A stretch of 64,000 bases of DNA from assembly GCF_004005855.1 (NCBI RefSeq), contig NZ_SACL01000005.1, forward strand, positions 62,001-126,000. The letters are read 5' to 3'. Source of the stretch: Rhodovarius crocodyli (lineage in GTDB: Bacteria; Pseudomonadota; Alphaproteobacteria; Acetobacterales; Acetobacteraceae). The notes beneath the pieces are model-generated. The model was given only the letters and a program-made list of their open reading frames with translations. It was not told the origin of the DNA and did no database searches. The position numbers and the translations under genes are program-made. Shown here one piece after another: positions 18,180 through 26,787 of this stretch (position 1 is its first letter; each line of letters begins with the position of its first letter).

Positions 18180-21100
18180 GCCGGGCCTCCGCTGGTGCGG
18201 ATGGCGTCGATCCACCCGGCTTCGGGACCGCTGCGGGGCAGCAGGGGATCGGGCCTCGCCTCGGCGCCGATGGGTTCGGGCAGCGGCGGACGGGCGGCGA
18301 GCAGCGCCTCGGCCAGCGCCTCCCAGCCGGCACAGGCCTCCGCCACCGCTCCGGGCGAGGGCGCGGGCGGATTCTCCAGCGCGGCCTCGATCAGCCGCGC
18401 CAGCGCCACAGGTTCCAGCGGGTCGAAGGTCGTGGCCGGGAACGCGACACCCGCCGGGGCAAGGCAGGGCACCCCGGCCTCGGCGGCGGCGACCAGCAGC
18501 GCGGGCCATTGCCCGGCCTCCTCGGCCGAGAACGCCAGCAACGCGCGCGCCAGCAGCGGCTCCAGCGGCGCGGCCTCCGGCCAGTCGAGCGCGATGCAGC
18601 CCGGATATTCCCCCTCCAGCAGCGCCACAGGCGGGGCCTTGGGGCCCAGCAGGGCCAGCGCCTCCGCCAAGGGTGCGGAGAGGCGGCTGGCCAACAGGAA
18701 GCCGCCCTCGGGCGGAGAGGGATGCTCGCCCTCTTGCGGGAGGCGCCCCAGCGTCACCACCGGCAGGCAGGCCGCGGTCAGCACGCCGCGGCCGTCCCGC
18801 GCCAGCGCCGCCGCGAGATCCGGATCAGGGGCGGGCAACAGCAGGCCGTCGAAGGATGCGGGTTCGCTCAGCACGGCGCGGATCGCTTCCCGCTTCGCGG
18901 CCTCCACGCGATGCGGACGGGTGAAGGCCATCGGTTCGGCCAGCAGCAGCAGCGTCTCGGCCCCAGCCTCCCGCGCCTGGCGCCAGCCGCGCGGGGGCTG
19001 GGCGCGCGTGCCGGCATCCAGCACCAGCAGCCGGTCCCCGGCGGCGACCAGATAAGGCGAGCTGCGGGCCACCAGGGCGTCGCGCACGGCCAGGCGCTGC
19101 TCCAGCATGGGCGCGGCGAGGCCCGCCAGCGCCTCCGGCGGCAACAGCCAGATCTCATCCTGGCCCTCGGGGGTCAGCACGATGTCGAGCTCGGGCATCG
19201 GGCGCGCGGCCAGCACCCCCGCGAGGCCCTGGACCAGCCCCAGCCGCCAGCGCCGCGCGGCCCAGTTGCCGCGCGCTTCCAGCAGCGCGGTCACATCCAG
19301 CAGCAACCTGCCGCCCGCGCTGCGACGGGGCGCCTGCGCGGTGCCGAACCGCGCGAGCTCCGCCTGGTGATGCCTGCCGGCGCGGCGCAGCGCATTCACC
19401 CGCATCTCACGCGCAAAGGGGTCGCCCAGCGCCTCCGCCCGGTCATAGGCCTCCAGCGCCAGCAGCAACTCGCCCGCCATCGACAGGGCGTTGCCGTACT
19501 GCACCTGGATGCCGGCATCACGCGGGCACAGGCGCAGATAGTCCGCATAGAGCGCCGCGGCCTCGGGCCATTTCCCGGCATTGCGGCTGAGATTGGCCTG
19601 GCGGCGCAGGCGCCCGGCGCGCGTCAGCGTCGCGAAGATGCCGCGCGGCGGCTTGCGCCCCTGCGGCAGGGCGGGCAGCACCTGCGCCTCGCGCTCCGCC
19701 TGGGCGCCGGCCTGGTCGCCGGGCAGCAGCGTGATGTGGCGCAGGGCCAGGCACAGGCGGCGCTTGTCGCGGCCATGTTCCTCGGGCGGCTCATCCAGCC
19801 GCAGCAGCAGCAGCACCGTGCCGTCCTCGGCGACGGGACCCGTCACCCGCAGCAGCAGCCCGTCCGCGCCCTCCGCGTCCAGGCGGCGCCAGACCGGCTC
19901 TCCGCCCGCCAGCCGCGCCGTCAGCCCGTTGGGCGCCGGCCAGGGCGGCGTTCCCAACTCCAGCTCCAGAGAGACCACGCTGCCCGGCGCTTCCTGCGAG
20001 CGCGCGACGAATCGGGCGTGGCGGCCGCGCATCCAGGTGCAGCCCGCCTCGGCCGGATACCAGCCCGACTGGAGGGAGACCGCCTGCGACAGCGCGGCAC
20101 TGACCGCCGCCGCCCCGCCGCCGCCGGCCGCCATGGAAATGCCGGCGGCCACGCGCTCGCCTGTCGGCAGCAGCAGCGGCACGGCGCGGAACTCGACCTC
20201 ACGCGCGGGCTGGGCCATCAGCCGCCGCGTCTCGGTCAGGAAGTGGCGCGCGACCCCGGGCCATTGGCGGGGCACGAATTCGCGGGCGATGCGCGCCTCG
20301 GCCGCCGCCAGGGATGCGCGGTCATCCAGCCAGTGGCGCAGCGTCCCCACCCATTCCGGCACGCTGCCCGCATCGGCATAGGTCACGAGATCCCCGCCCA
20401 CTTCCGGCAGGGCGGAGGTGGGCGAGGCGATGCAGGGCCGCCCGAAGGACAGGCTCTCCCCCACCGCCAGGCCCCAGCCTTCCACGAAGCTCGGCATCAC
20501 GGTGAACAGGCAGGCGCGGTAGAGCGAGGCGAGCTCCACATCCGACAGGCCATGCACCACCATGATGCGGCCATCCAGGTTGCGGGTCGCCTCCAGCTGG
20601 CCCATCAGGTCGCCCACGCGCCAGCCGGGCCGGCCGACCAGCACCAGGATGGGCGGGTCACCGCCTTCCTCCAGCATGCGCTTCCAGGCGTGGAACAGCA
20701 GCAGGTGGTTCTTGCGGACCTCGATGGTCGAGACCGAGAGGACGAACTCCCGCCCCTTCACATCCAGCAGGGGCGCGGGCCAGGTATCCAGCCAGGCGGG
20801 GGTCTCGACCGGCTTCAGGCCGAAGCTGTGGGCCAGCGGAATGGCCACCGTCTCGATCGGCGGATAGCCGCGGGCGGCCACCAGCTGCCGGAAGGACTGC
20901 GCGGAATATTCCGAGATCGCGAGCGCGAAGTCCCAGAAGAACAGCGCCTCGTTCAGGGCCTGGTTGAAATAGAGGCTGGTGTCGCTGGTCGCGTATTCCG
21001 GGTGGGTCGCCGGGAAGGTGTCATAGATCAGCACGCCCAGCCGCAGGCCGCGCGCGCGCATGGCCATGTAGAAGCCGGGGGCGCCCGCGAAGAACCAGAA

Positions 21101-21715
21101 GGCGCCCAGCACCACCAGCGCCGCACCCGGCGCCGGTCGCAGGGGCTCCGCGCGCATGCGGGCGCGCTGCACCAGCTCACGCGCCTGCGCGGGGTCCAGC
21201 TTCGTGCCGGCGCAGAAATCGATGATGGCGGCCAGGTCGTCGTGCCGCACGGCCCAGAGGCGCGAATCATTCAGCTGCGGAAACACCGCCAGCGCGCCCT
21301 CGGAACCCGGCCCCGCGCTGCCGTCCAGCACCGCGGCCAGGATGCCCAGCTGCACGCGCTGGATGCCCGAGACGCTGCCGTGATCATACAGGAACTGCAG
21401 CAGGTCCTGCACATCGAGCAGGAGCGAGGCGTCGGAGGCCGCATCGGGTTCCGGCAGGCCCGGCAGGTCCTGGGCGCCGGCTTCCTCATGCGCGCCGTGG
21501 CTGGGACCGAGCGCCATCGCGGCCTCCAGCGCGGTGCCCGCCCAATCGGCCCGGCGTGCCATGCGGCACCAGCAGGCGATGTCGAGAAGCGCCGGCAGAT
21601 CAGAGGGCCAGGCCAGGCGCGCGGCCCAGGCCAGGCGTGCCGCCTCCGGCCAATCCCGCTTCTCGGCGGCGGCGGCGGCGCGGCGCAACCAGGCGGAACG
21701 GCGTTCAGGCCCCAT
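18176..21715 (-). CDS. Large GT4 glycosyltransferase with TPR-like middle region
   Basis: The predicted 1179-aa protein has an N-terminal helical TPR-like segment (EKRDWPEAARLAWAARLAWP). A GT4 glycosyltransferase with STIEVRKNHLLLFHAWKRM and MPSFVEGWGLAVGESLSFG follows, spanning about residues 100-480. A further ~160 residues of beta-rich sequence lead to a second TPR-like helical pair (NAGKWPEAAALYADYLRLCP and LLALEAYDRAEALGD). The C-terminal ~350 residues resemble a degenerate GT-B fold (RLLLDVTALLEARGNWAARR) without an obvious nucleotide-sugar motif. It overlaps the next glycosyltransferase by 4 bp. It probably acts on a surface glycan; the last domain may be structural. Confidence 0.8.
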   Translation of the reverse strand: MGPERRSAWLRRAAAAAEKRDWPEAARLAWAARLAWPSDLPALLDIACWCRMARRADWAGTALEAAMALGPSHGAHEEAGAQDLPGLPEPDAASDASLLLDVQDLLQFLYDHGSVSGIQRVQLGILAAVLDGSAGPGSEGALAVFPQLNDSRLWAVRHDDLAAIIDFCAGTKLDPAQARELVQRARMRAEPLRPAPGAALVVLGAFWFFAGAPGFYMAMRARGLRLGVLIYDTFPATHPEYATSDTSLYFNQALNEALFFWDFALAISEYSAQSFRQLVAARGYPPIETVAIPLAHSFGLKPVETPAWLDTWPAPLLDVKGREFVLSVSTIEVRKNHLLLFHAWKRMLEEGGDPPILVLVGRPGWRVGDLMGQLEATRNLDGRIMVVHGLSDVELASLYRACLFTVMPSFVEGWGLAVGESLSFGRPCIASPTSALPEVGGDLVTYADAGSVPEWVGTLRHWLDDRASLAAAEARIAREFVPRQWPGVARHFLTETRRLMAQPAREVEFRAVPLLLPTGERVAAGISMAAGGGGAAAVSAALSQAVSLQSGWYPAEAGCTWMRGRHARFVARSQEAPGSVVSLELELGTPPWPAPNGLTARLAGGEPVWRRLDAEGADGLLLRVTGPVAEDGTVLLLLRLDEPPEEHGRDKRRLCLALRHITLLPGDQAGAQAEREAQVLPALPQGRKPPRGIFATLTRAGRLRRQANLSRNAGKWPEAAALYADYLRLCPRDAGIQVQYGNALSMAGELLLALEAYDRAEALGDPFAREMRVNALRRAGRHHQAELARFGTAQAPRRSAGGRLLLDVTALLEARGNWAARRWRLGLVQGLAGVLAARPMPELDIVLTPEGQDEIWLLPPEALAGLAAPMLEQRLAVRDALVARSSPYLVAAGDRLLVLDAGTRAQPPRGWRQAREAGAETLLLLAEPMAFTRPHRVEAAKREAIRAVLSEPASFDGLLLPAPDPDLAAALARDGRGVLTAACLPVVTLGRLPQEGEHPSPPEGGFLLASRLSAPLAEALALLGPKAPPVALLEGEYPGCIALDWPEAAPLEPLLARALLAFSAEEAGQWPALLVAAAEAGVPCLAPAGVAFPATTFDPLEPVALARLIEAALENPPAPSPGAVAEACAGWEALAEALLAARPPLPEPIGAEARPDPLLPRSGPEAGWIDAIRTSGGPA

Positions 21716-21803
21716 GGATGGCCCCTGCTTCGGTGGCGGTCGGGGCGGGGATCAGGCTGGTGGCCTGTTGCGGCGCGGCATGGAATGGCACAGCGGCAAT
21801 TGA

Positions 21804-21836
21804 GCCCATCCGGCGCGCGAACTCAACCGGATGGGC
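21804..21836 (-). terminator. Stem-loop after atoE
   Basis: GCCCATCCGG (21804-21813) pairs perfectly with CCGGATGGGC (21827-21836) around a 13-nt loop, 13 bp past the atoE stop. The stem is strong but no run of T follows on the minus strand, so it may be a 3'-end stabiliser or a Rho-assisted stop rather than a classic intrinsic terminator. Confidence 0.5.
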
Positions 21837-21848
21837 CCAGATACCACG

Positions 21849-23279
21849 TCAGGGCATCACGGGCGGCACATAGGTCAGCGTGCCCGCGAAGTACCACAGC
21901 ATGAACAGCACCAGCGGCGCATGGATCAGCAGCTGCAGGAAGCTGAAGCCCACGATGTCGCGCGCCTTCAGCGCCAGCACGCCCAGCAGCGGCAGCATCC
22001 AGAACGGGTTGATCAGGTTCGGCAGCGCCTCGGCCGCGTTATAGACCTGAACGGCCCAGCCCAGATGCACCTGCAGGTCATTGGCGGCCTGCATGACATA
22101 GGGCGCCTCGATGATCCACTTGCCGCCGCCCGAGGGGATGAAGAAGCCCAGCACCGCCGAATACACGCCCATCAGCAGCGGGAAGGTGTCGTGGTTGGTG
22201 ATGCTGACGAACAGATGGGCGATGCGGTCGCTGACGGTGTGGCCGTCGAAGCCCTTGGCCGCCGTCATCATGACCGCGATGGAACCATAGAGCGGGAACT
22301 GGATCAGCACGCCCGTGGTGGCCGGCACCGCCTTGGAGACGGCGTTCAGGAAGGAACGCGGGCGCCAGTGCAGCAGCATGCCGATCATCAGGCAGATCAG
22401 GTTGTAGGTGTTGAGGTTGGCGATGGCCGTCACGGCACCCACGCGGCCGAATTCCAGCACCATCCACACCGCCGCCATGCCCACCAGCAGGATGGTCAGC
22501 AGGGGCGAGTATTCCAGCCAGTCACCGGGCTTGTCGCGCGGCGGCAGGGCCTCGGCCTTGGTGTTCACGTCCACGCCCAGGTCCTGGGCGGTCACGGCCT
22601 TGGCGCCGGTGGGGGTCGAGACCCAGCACACGATGATGGAGACCACCATCAGCACCACCGCCATCACCATGGACTGCCACAGGAAGATGGTCTCGGAGAA
22701 GGGCAGCACGCCCGTGATGCGCAGCACCGACGGCGGCAGGCTGGCCGGGTTGGCCTGCAGCTGCGCGGCGGAGGAGGAAAGCCCGAGCGCCCAGGTGGCG
22801 CCGAGGCCGAGATAGCCCGCCGCGCCGGCGGCACGGTAATCCATGCGCAGGTCCGTCCGCGCCGCCATGGCGCGCGCCAGCAGGCCGCTGAACACCAGGC
22901 TGATGCCCCAGTTCAGGAAGGAGGCGGACATGGACACGAAGGCGATGAAGGCGACCGCGCCGGGCCCCGACTTCGGCATGGCCGCGAGGCGCGTGATCAG
23001 CTTCGCCGCCGGCGGGGAACTGGCGATGACGTAGCCGGTGATGGCCACGAAGGCCATCTGCATGCTGAACACGATCAGCGACCAGAAGCCGTTGCCGAAG
23101 GTGCGGGCGACCTCGGTGGGGGCCGCGCCGTTCAGCATGGCGGCGGCGGCCACGACGATCACGGCGATGGCGGCGAAGATATAGGCGTCAGGGAACCATT
23201 TCTCGGCCCAGGCGGTGAAGCGCAGCGCGAGGCGCGCCATCCAGCCCTGGCCGTCACCCGATGCGGTCTTGTCGGACAT
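21849..23279 (-). CDS. atoE: Short-chain fatty acid transporter, AtoE family
   Basis: The predicted 476-aa inner-membrane protein has about 12 hydrophobic segments and the AtoE/citrate-type look: KWFPDAYIFAAIAVIVVAA near the start and GKWIIEAPYVMQAANDL in the C-terminal half, matching the conserved GGGKW...AP region of this family. It should carry short-chain fatty acids across the membrane. GGAGAG lies 6 nt before the ATG at 23279, which decides the start; the longer frame to 23339 lacks a ribosome site. No ato catabolic genes lie nearby. Upstream is a 10-bp-arm dyad (see next entry), likely its regulator site. Confidence 0.88.
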   Translation of the reverse strand: MSDKTASGDGQGWMARLALRFTAWAEKWFPDAYIFAAIAVIVVAAAAMLNGAAPTEVARTFGNGFWSLIVFSMQMAFVAITGYVIASSPPAAKLITRLAAMPKSGPGAVAFIAFVSMSASFLNWGISLVFSGLLARAMAARTDLRMDYRAAGAAGYLGLGATWALGLSSSAAQLQANPASLPPSVLRITGVLPFSETIFLWQSMVMAVVLMVVSIIVCWVSTPTGAKAVTAQDLGVDVNTKAEALPPRDKPGDWLEYSPLLTILLVGMAAVWMVLEFGRVGAVTAIANLNTYNLICLMIGMLLHWRPRSFLNAVSKAVPATTGVLIQFPLYGSIAVMMTAAKGFDGHTVSDRIAHLFVSITNHDTFPLLMGVYSAVLGFFIPSGGGKWIIEAPYVMQAANDLQVHLGWAVQVYNAAEALPNLINPFWMLPLLGVLALKARDIVGFSFLQLLIHAPLVLFMLWYFAGTLTYVPPVMP

Positions 23280-23329
23280 ATTTCTCTCCGGATGCGTGTT
23301 GCTCGATCCGGACGTTTCCCTGTTTATTT

Positions 23330-23358
23330 TGCGACGCACAAAATCATGGTGCGTCGCA
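23330..23358. promoter_or_regulatory. Perfect 10-bp-arm inverted repeat upstream of atoE
   Basis: TGCGACGCAC (23330-23339) and GTGCGTCGCA (23349-23358) are perfect reverse complements with a 9-bp spacer. They lie in the 107-bp gap between the stop of the molybdopterin oxidoreductase gene and the atoE start, about 51 bp before the atoE ATG. Surrounding DNA is AT-rich, as in a promoter. This is a strong operator candidate for a dimeric regulator (e.g. GntR, IclR or LysR type); none can be named. Confidence 0.5.
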
Positions 23359-23386
23359 GCATTTTATATTGCAGTGCAGCAAATAC

Positions 23387-26300
23387 CTAAGCGTCTATGA
23401 CCAATGCAGTATTGGGTACAGCCTGACAGGCCAGACAGCAATCCGGGTCGTCAACGTTCACCGTGACAAGATGCCGCGCCGTGCCCTCGATCACCCGCAG
23501 GGCGCAGCTCTCGCACTGGCCGGTGCGGCAGCCGCTGGGCGGTTTCAGCCCGTGCGCCTCGGCCAGGTCCAGCAAGGAGCCATCCTGCGGGCGCCACACC
23601 GCGTCCAGCCCGGAACGCGCGAAACGCACCGGAAAGACGGCATCGGGCGGCGGGGGCTCGGCAGGCGGCGGGGCCAGGAAGGCTTCCTGGAAGATGTCGA
23701 ATCGCGGCACCCCGCGCGCGACCAGCGCCTCCGTCGTCTCGCGCAGCATGGCCGGCGGCCCGCACAGGTAGAATCGCGCCCGGGCCGCGATCATGTCGGG
23801 GGAGACATCGGCCACCGCGAAGCGGGGCCCCTCGCGGCTGTCATGGCGCATGACCGTGAGCGCGGGCAGCAGCGATTCCAGCTCCCGCAGCCGTGTGCCG
23901 AACACCTCATGCGCCGCGCCCCGGAAGGCGTAGTGCAGCACCACCCGCGCCGCGTCGGCCTGCCCCACCATGGCCTCCAGCAGCGCCATGAAGGGCGTGA
24001 TGCCGATGCCGGCCGCGACCAGCACCAGCGGGAAATGCGCGCGGACCGGCATGGTGAAATGCCCGCCCGGCGGGCGCGCCGGCAGCACATCCCCCACCCG
24101 CAGCACGTCATTCACATGGCCCGAGCCGATGCCGCCCGGCACCCGCTTCACCGTCAGGCGATAGGTATCGGCGGGGGCGGCGGACAGCGAGTATCGCCGC
24201 TCCACCCCGCCCAGCGTCACGGGCAGGTACTGCCCCGGCAGGAAGCCGGGCAGCGGCCGCCCGTCAGGGGCCGCGAGCAGCACGGAGGTCACGTCCGGTG
24301 CCTCGGGTTGCAGGGCGCGCACCACCATCTCGCCGGCCCAGGCGGCATTGCCGGCGCGCCGCGCCTCACAGGCGATGCCGCGCATGGGCACGGAGCCGCT
24401 GATCGGGTCCGCTCCCAGGGAGGCCACCAGCGCGTTGTAGCTGCTGGCCGTGGGCGCGGGTTCGCCCAGCGGCTCGCATGCCTGCCACCAGCCGTATTCG
24501 GCCACCACCACATCCGCCGCCAGGGAGGCGTCGATCCGGGCGCGGAAGCGCGCCTCGCCGGCGGGAGTGGCCAGAACCAGCCAGTCCCCTTCCGTGATGC
24601 CGCGCGCGGCGGCGGCCTCGGGCGCGATCTCGGCCACCGGGTCCGGTGAGCGTCGCCGCAGGGAAGCGAAGCCGCGCTGCTGGCTGTGGCAGTAGAAGCC
24701 GTTCTTTGCCGTGGTCAGCCGCAGCGGAAATGCCGGGTCGGGCTGCGGCACCGGCCGATGGAAAGGCAGCGGCGCCTGGCCATGCCGCAGCAGCTTGTCG
24801 GAATAGAGCTCGATCAGCCCGCTCTCGGTCGCGAAGGCCGGGCTGCGCTGGGCATAGAGGCGCGTGGTCTGCGCCAGCGGCACCCGGATGCCCTCCGGCC
24901 GCGCCCGCAATGCGGCCAGATCGATGCCCAATGGTTCCAGCTGCCAGTTCCGCGCCGCGTCCATGTCGCCGCCGAAGAAGTGTTCGCCCAGGCCCAGCCG
25001 GGTGGCGAGCGCGAAGGTGATCTCCAGATCCGATCGCGCCTGGCCCTGGGGCTCCAACATGCGGGTGCGCAGCTGCACCAGCTCCTCCGCGGCCTCGGTC
25101 AGCTCGAAGCCGATGCGCAGCCCCTCGCGCTCCCACAAGGCGCTGACGGGCAGCAGGATGTCGGCGAAGCGTGCGGTCGGCGTCTCGAACAGGTCGGTCT
25201 GGACGTGGAAGTCGAGCGCCTTCAGCGCCGCCTCGGCCCGGGCCGTATCGCCCTGGCTGACCAGCATGTTGGCCCCCATGCCGACCAGGGCGCGCACCGG
25301 ATAGGGGCGGCCCTCCAGCACCGCGGTATAGAGGTCGTCGGCCGTGATGTAGCCCATGGCCGGGGGGCCGATCGGGCGTTCCGCCAGGCCCAGCGCCTTC
25401 TCCGCCTGGCCCGGCGGCAGCAGATGCTGGCCGCTGACCTTGCGCGCCGGCTGACGGCGGATCTCACGATTGCCGCCCGCCACGTCCCATGTCCCGGTCA
25501 GGGCCATCAGGATGGCGATGGCGCGGTCGGTCTGGGTGGCGTTGCCGTGCTGCCCCACCCCGGTCCAGCAGTAATAGCTGGTGGCGCGCGACGCCCCGAT
25601 GGCGCGCGCGGCCGCGATGATCTGCGCGGCCGGCACCCCGGTTTCGGCGGCGGTGCGCTCCGGCGTCCAGAGCGCCACGGCCTCCGTCAGCAGCTCAAAT
25701 ACCGGCCGGCCTTCCACCAGCTGCTCGGCATTGGTCCATCGCCGCACGAATTCGGCGTCATACCCGCCCTGGGCGATCACCTCCCGGATCAGGCCCAGCG
25801 CCAGCGCGGCATCCGTGCCGGGGCGCAGCTGCAGCCAGTGATCGGCCTGGGCCGCGGAGCCTGTCCGCCGGGGGTCCACCACCATCAGCTTCGCGCCACG
25901 CTTCTGCCCGGCCGCCACCGCCTCGGCCTGCGCCAGCCAGGTGTGGGAAGGGTTGTGGCCCCAGAGCAGGATCAGCTCCGCATTGCGGTAATCCGGCACG
26001 GTGATGCCGGTGCCGAAGGTGAAGGCGTGGGCGCTGTCCTTGTGCCAGTTGCAGATCTCGGTCGCGTAGACGGTGTTGGGGCTGCCGAAGACGCGGATCA
26101 GCCGTTCGATCCAGTCGATCGCGTCCGAAATCGGCGTGCCGGAGGGCGAGGTGACGGCGAAGCCCACCGCCTCCGCGCCATGCGCGGCCTTGATGGCCAG
26201 CAGCCGCGCCGCGACCTCGTCCAGCGCGGCATCCCAGGTGATGGGCTCCCAACCCGGATCGGCCGCGCCCTTGGGGGCCGTGCGGCGCAAGGGCACGGTC

Positions 26301-26473
26301 AGCCGGTTGGTCGCATGCGCGATCTCGGGCCCAGCGCGCCCCTTCGCGCAGATGGCAGCCCCGGTCGGATGCGACGGATCCGGCTCGACCTTGACCAGCC
26401 GGCCATCCTCGATGGTGTTGATCGTGCCGCAGCGAGAGCGGCACAGCGTGCAGAAACCGGAAACACGCGCCAT
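23387..26473 (-). CDS. Molybdopterin oxidoreductase-FNR-[2Fe-2S] three-domain fusion
   Basis: Predicted 1028 aa. Residues 1 to about 690 are a DMSO-reductase-family catalytic unit: a [4Fe-4S] site with Cys8, Cys11, Cys15 and Cys42 (FCTLCRSRCG ... ICAKG), a possible Mo ligand Cys141 (ATEICNWHKDSAH), and typical MGD-binding stretches (LLWGHNPSHTW, ARFADILLPV). Next is a ferredoxin-NADP reductase-like part with LPGQYLPVTLGGVERRYSL for FAD and VAAGIGITPFMALLE for NAD(P)H. The end is a plant-type [2Fe-2S] ferredoxin with Cys982, Cys987, Cys990 and Cys1016. One chain can thus move electrons from NAD(P)H to molybdenum or the reverse. The substrate is unknown; no signal peptide means cytoplasm. AAGGAGG precedes the ATG. 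Confidence 0.88.
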   Translation of the reverse strand: MARVSGFCTLCRSRCGTINTIEDGRLVKVEPDPSHPTGAAICAKGRAGPEIAHATNRLTVPLRRTAPKGAADPGWEPITWDAALDEVAARLLAIKAAHGAEAVGFAVTSPSGTPISDAIDWIERLIRVFGSPNTVYATEICNWHKDSAHAFTFGTGITVPDYRNAELILLWGHNPSHTWLAQAEAVAAGQKRGAKLMVVDPRRTGSAAQADHWLQLRPGTDAALALGLIREVIAQGGYDAEFVRRWTNAEQLVEGRPVFELLTEAVALWTPERTAAETGVPAAQIIAAARAIGASRATSYYCWTGVGQHGNATQTDRAIAILMALTGTWDVAGGNREIRRQPARKVSGQHLLPPGQAEKALGLAERPIGPPAMGYITADDLYTAVLEGRPYPVRALVGMGANMLVSQGDTARAEAALKALDFHVQTDLFETPTARFADILLPVSALWEREGLRIGFELTEAAEELVQLRTRMLEPQGQARSDLEITFALATRLGLGEHFFGGDMDAARNWQLEPLGIDLAALRARPEGIRVPLAQTTRLYAQRSPAFATESGLIELYSDKLLRHGQAPLPFHRPVPQPDPAFPLRLTTAKNGFYCHSQQRGFASLRRRSPDPVAEIAPEAAAARGITEGDWLVLATPAGEARFRARIDASLAADVVVAEYGWWQACEPLGEPAPTASSYNALVASLGADPISGSVPMRGIACEARRAGNAAWAGEMVVRALQPEAPDVTSVLLAAPDGRPLPGFLPGQYLPVTLGGVERRYSLSAAPADTYRLTVKRVPGGIGSGHVNDVLRVGDVLPARPPGGHFTMPVRAHFPLVLVAAGIGITPFMALLEAMVGQADAARVVLHYAFRGAAHEVFGTRLRELESLLPALTVMRHDSREGPRFAVADVSPDMIAARARFYLCGPPAMLRETTEALVARGVPRFDIFQEAFLAPPPAEPPPPDAVFPVRFARSGLDAVWRPQDGSLLDLAEAHGLKPPSGCRTGQCESCALRVIEGTARHLVTVNVDDPDCCLACQAVPNTALVIDA

Positions 26474-26535
26474 GAAAGCCCCTCCTTGCCGGGGCGGCAT
26501 TGTCGGGGATGGCGCGGGTGCGGGGAAGGGGTGAA

Positions 26536-26786
26536 CGCCGGGGGCCTTGCCCCCGCCCCCCAGCCAGGGGCGCTGCCCCCGGCACCCCCGCCAGGAGCCT
26601 GAGGCCCCTGGCCCCCCATGAGTGTTCTGAAAGTGTGCGGAAGGGGCTCTGAGCGAACGCGGGGCCAAAGGGCGCTCTGTGCCCCTTCCGCACACTTTCA
26701 GCCCCCGGTTTCCAAAGGCCTTTCGGCCTTTGGCGGGGTGCAGGGGCAGAGCCCCTGGCTGGGGGGCGGGGGCAAGGCCCCCGGCG
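26536..26786. repeat. Modular intergenic element, copy B (44-bp terminal inverted repeats)
   Basis: The ends are 44-bp inverted repeats (26536-26579 and 26743-26786) with one mismatch. Each contains GGGGGC-CTT-GCCCCC and a (C)AGGGGC-TCT-GCCCC-type hairpin; the left copy reads GCT in the second loop. The right inner hairpin is CCAAAGGCC-TTTC-GGCCTTTGG, and the left inner one is a degenerate partner (CCAGGAGCCTGAGGCCCCTGG). The core is a second, 20-bp-arm inverted repeat (see next entry). The element fills the space between the start of the molybdopterin oxidoreductase gene and the stop of gntR, both on the minus strand, and ends 1 bp before the gntR stop. Confidence 0.85.
26628..26700. terminator. 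20-bp perfect inverted repeat in the core of copy B
   Basis: The left arm 26628-26647 (TGAAAGTGTGCGGAAGGGGC) is the exact reverse complement of the right arm 26681-26700, with a 33-nt loop that itself pairs (GAGCG/CGCTC). A stem of this strength downstream of gntR is likely to end or stabilise its transcript; both orientations read ATTTTTC-free ends, so termination would not rely on a long U-run. Confidence 0.6.
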
Positions 26787-26787
26787 C

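Noticed and set aside
17873-21904. A 1343-codon open frame on the plus strand across the glycosyltransferases
   Set aside because: Antisense to well-supported glycosyltransferase domains; composition is Arg/Gln/Gly-rich without recognisable domains.
26536-26786. Element B as an insertion sequence
   Set aside because: There is no transposase frame inside its 251 bp, and no target-site duplication could be seen. It could at most be non-autonomous.
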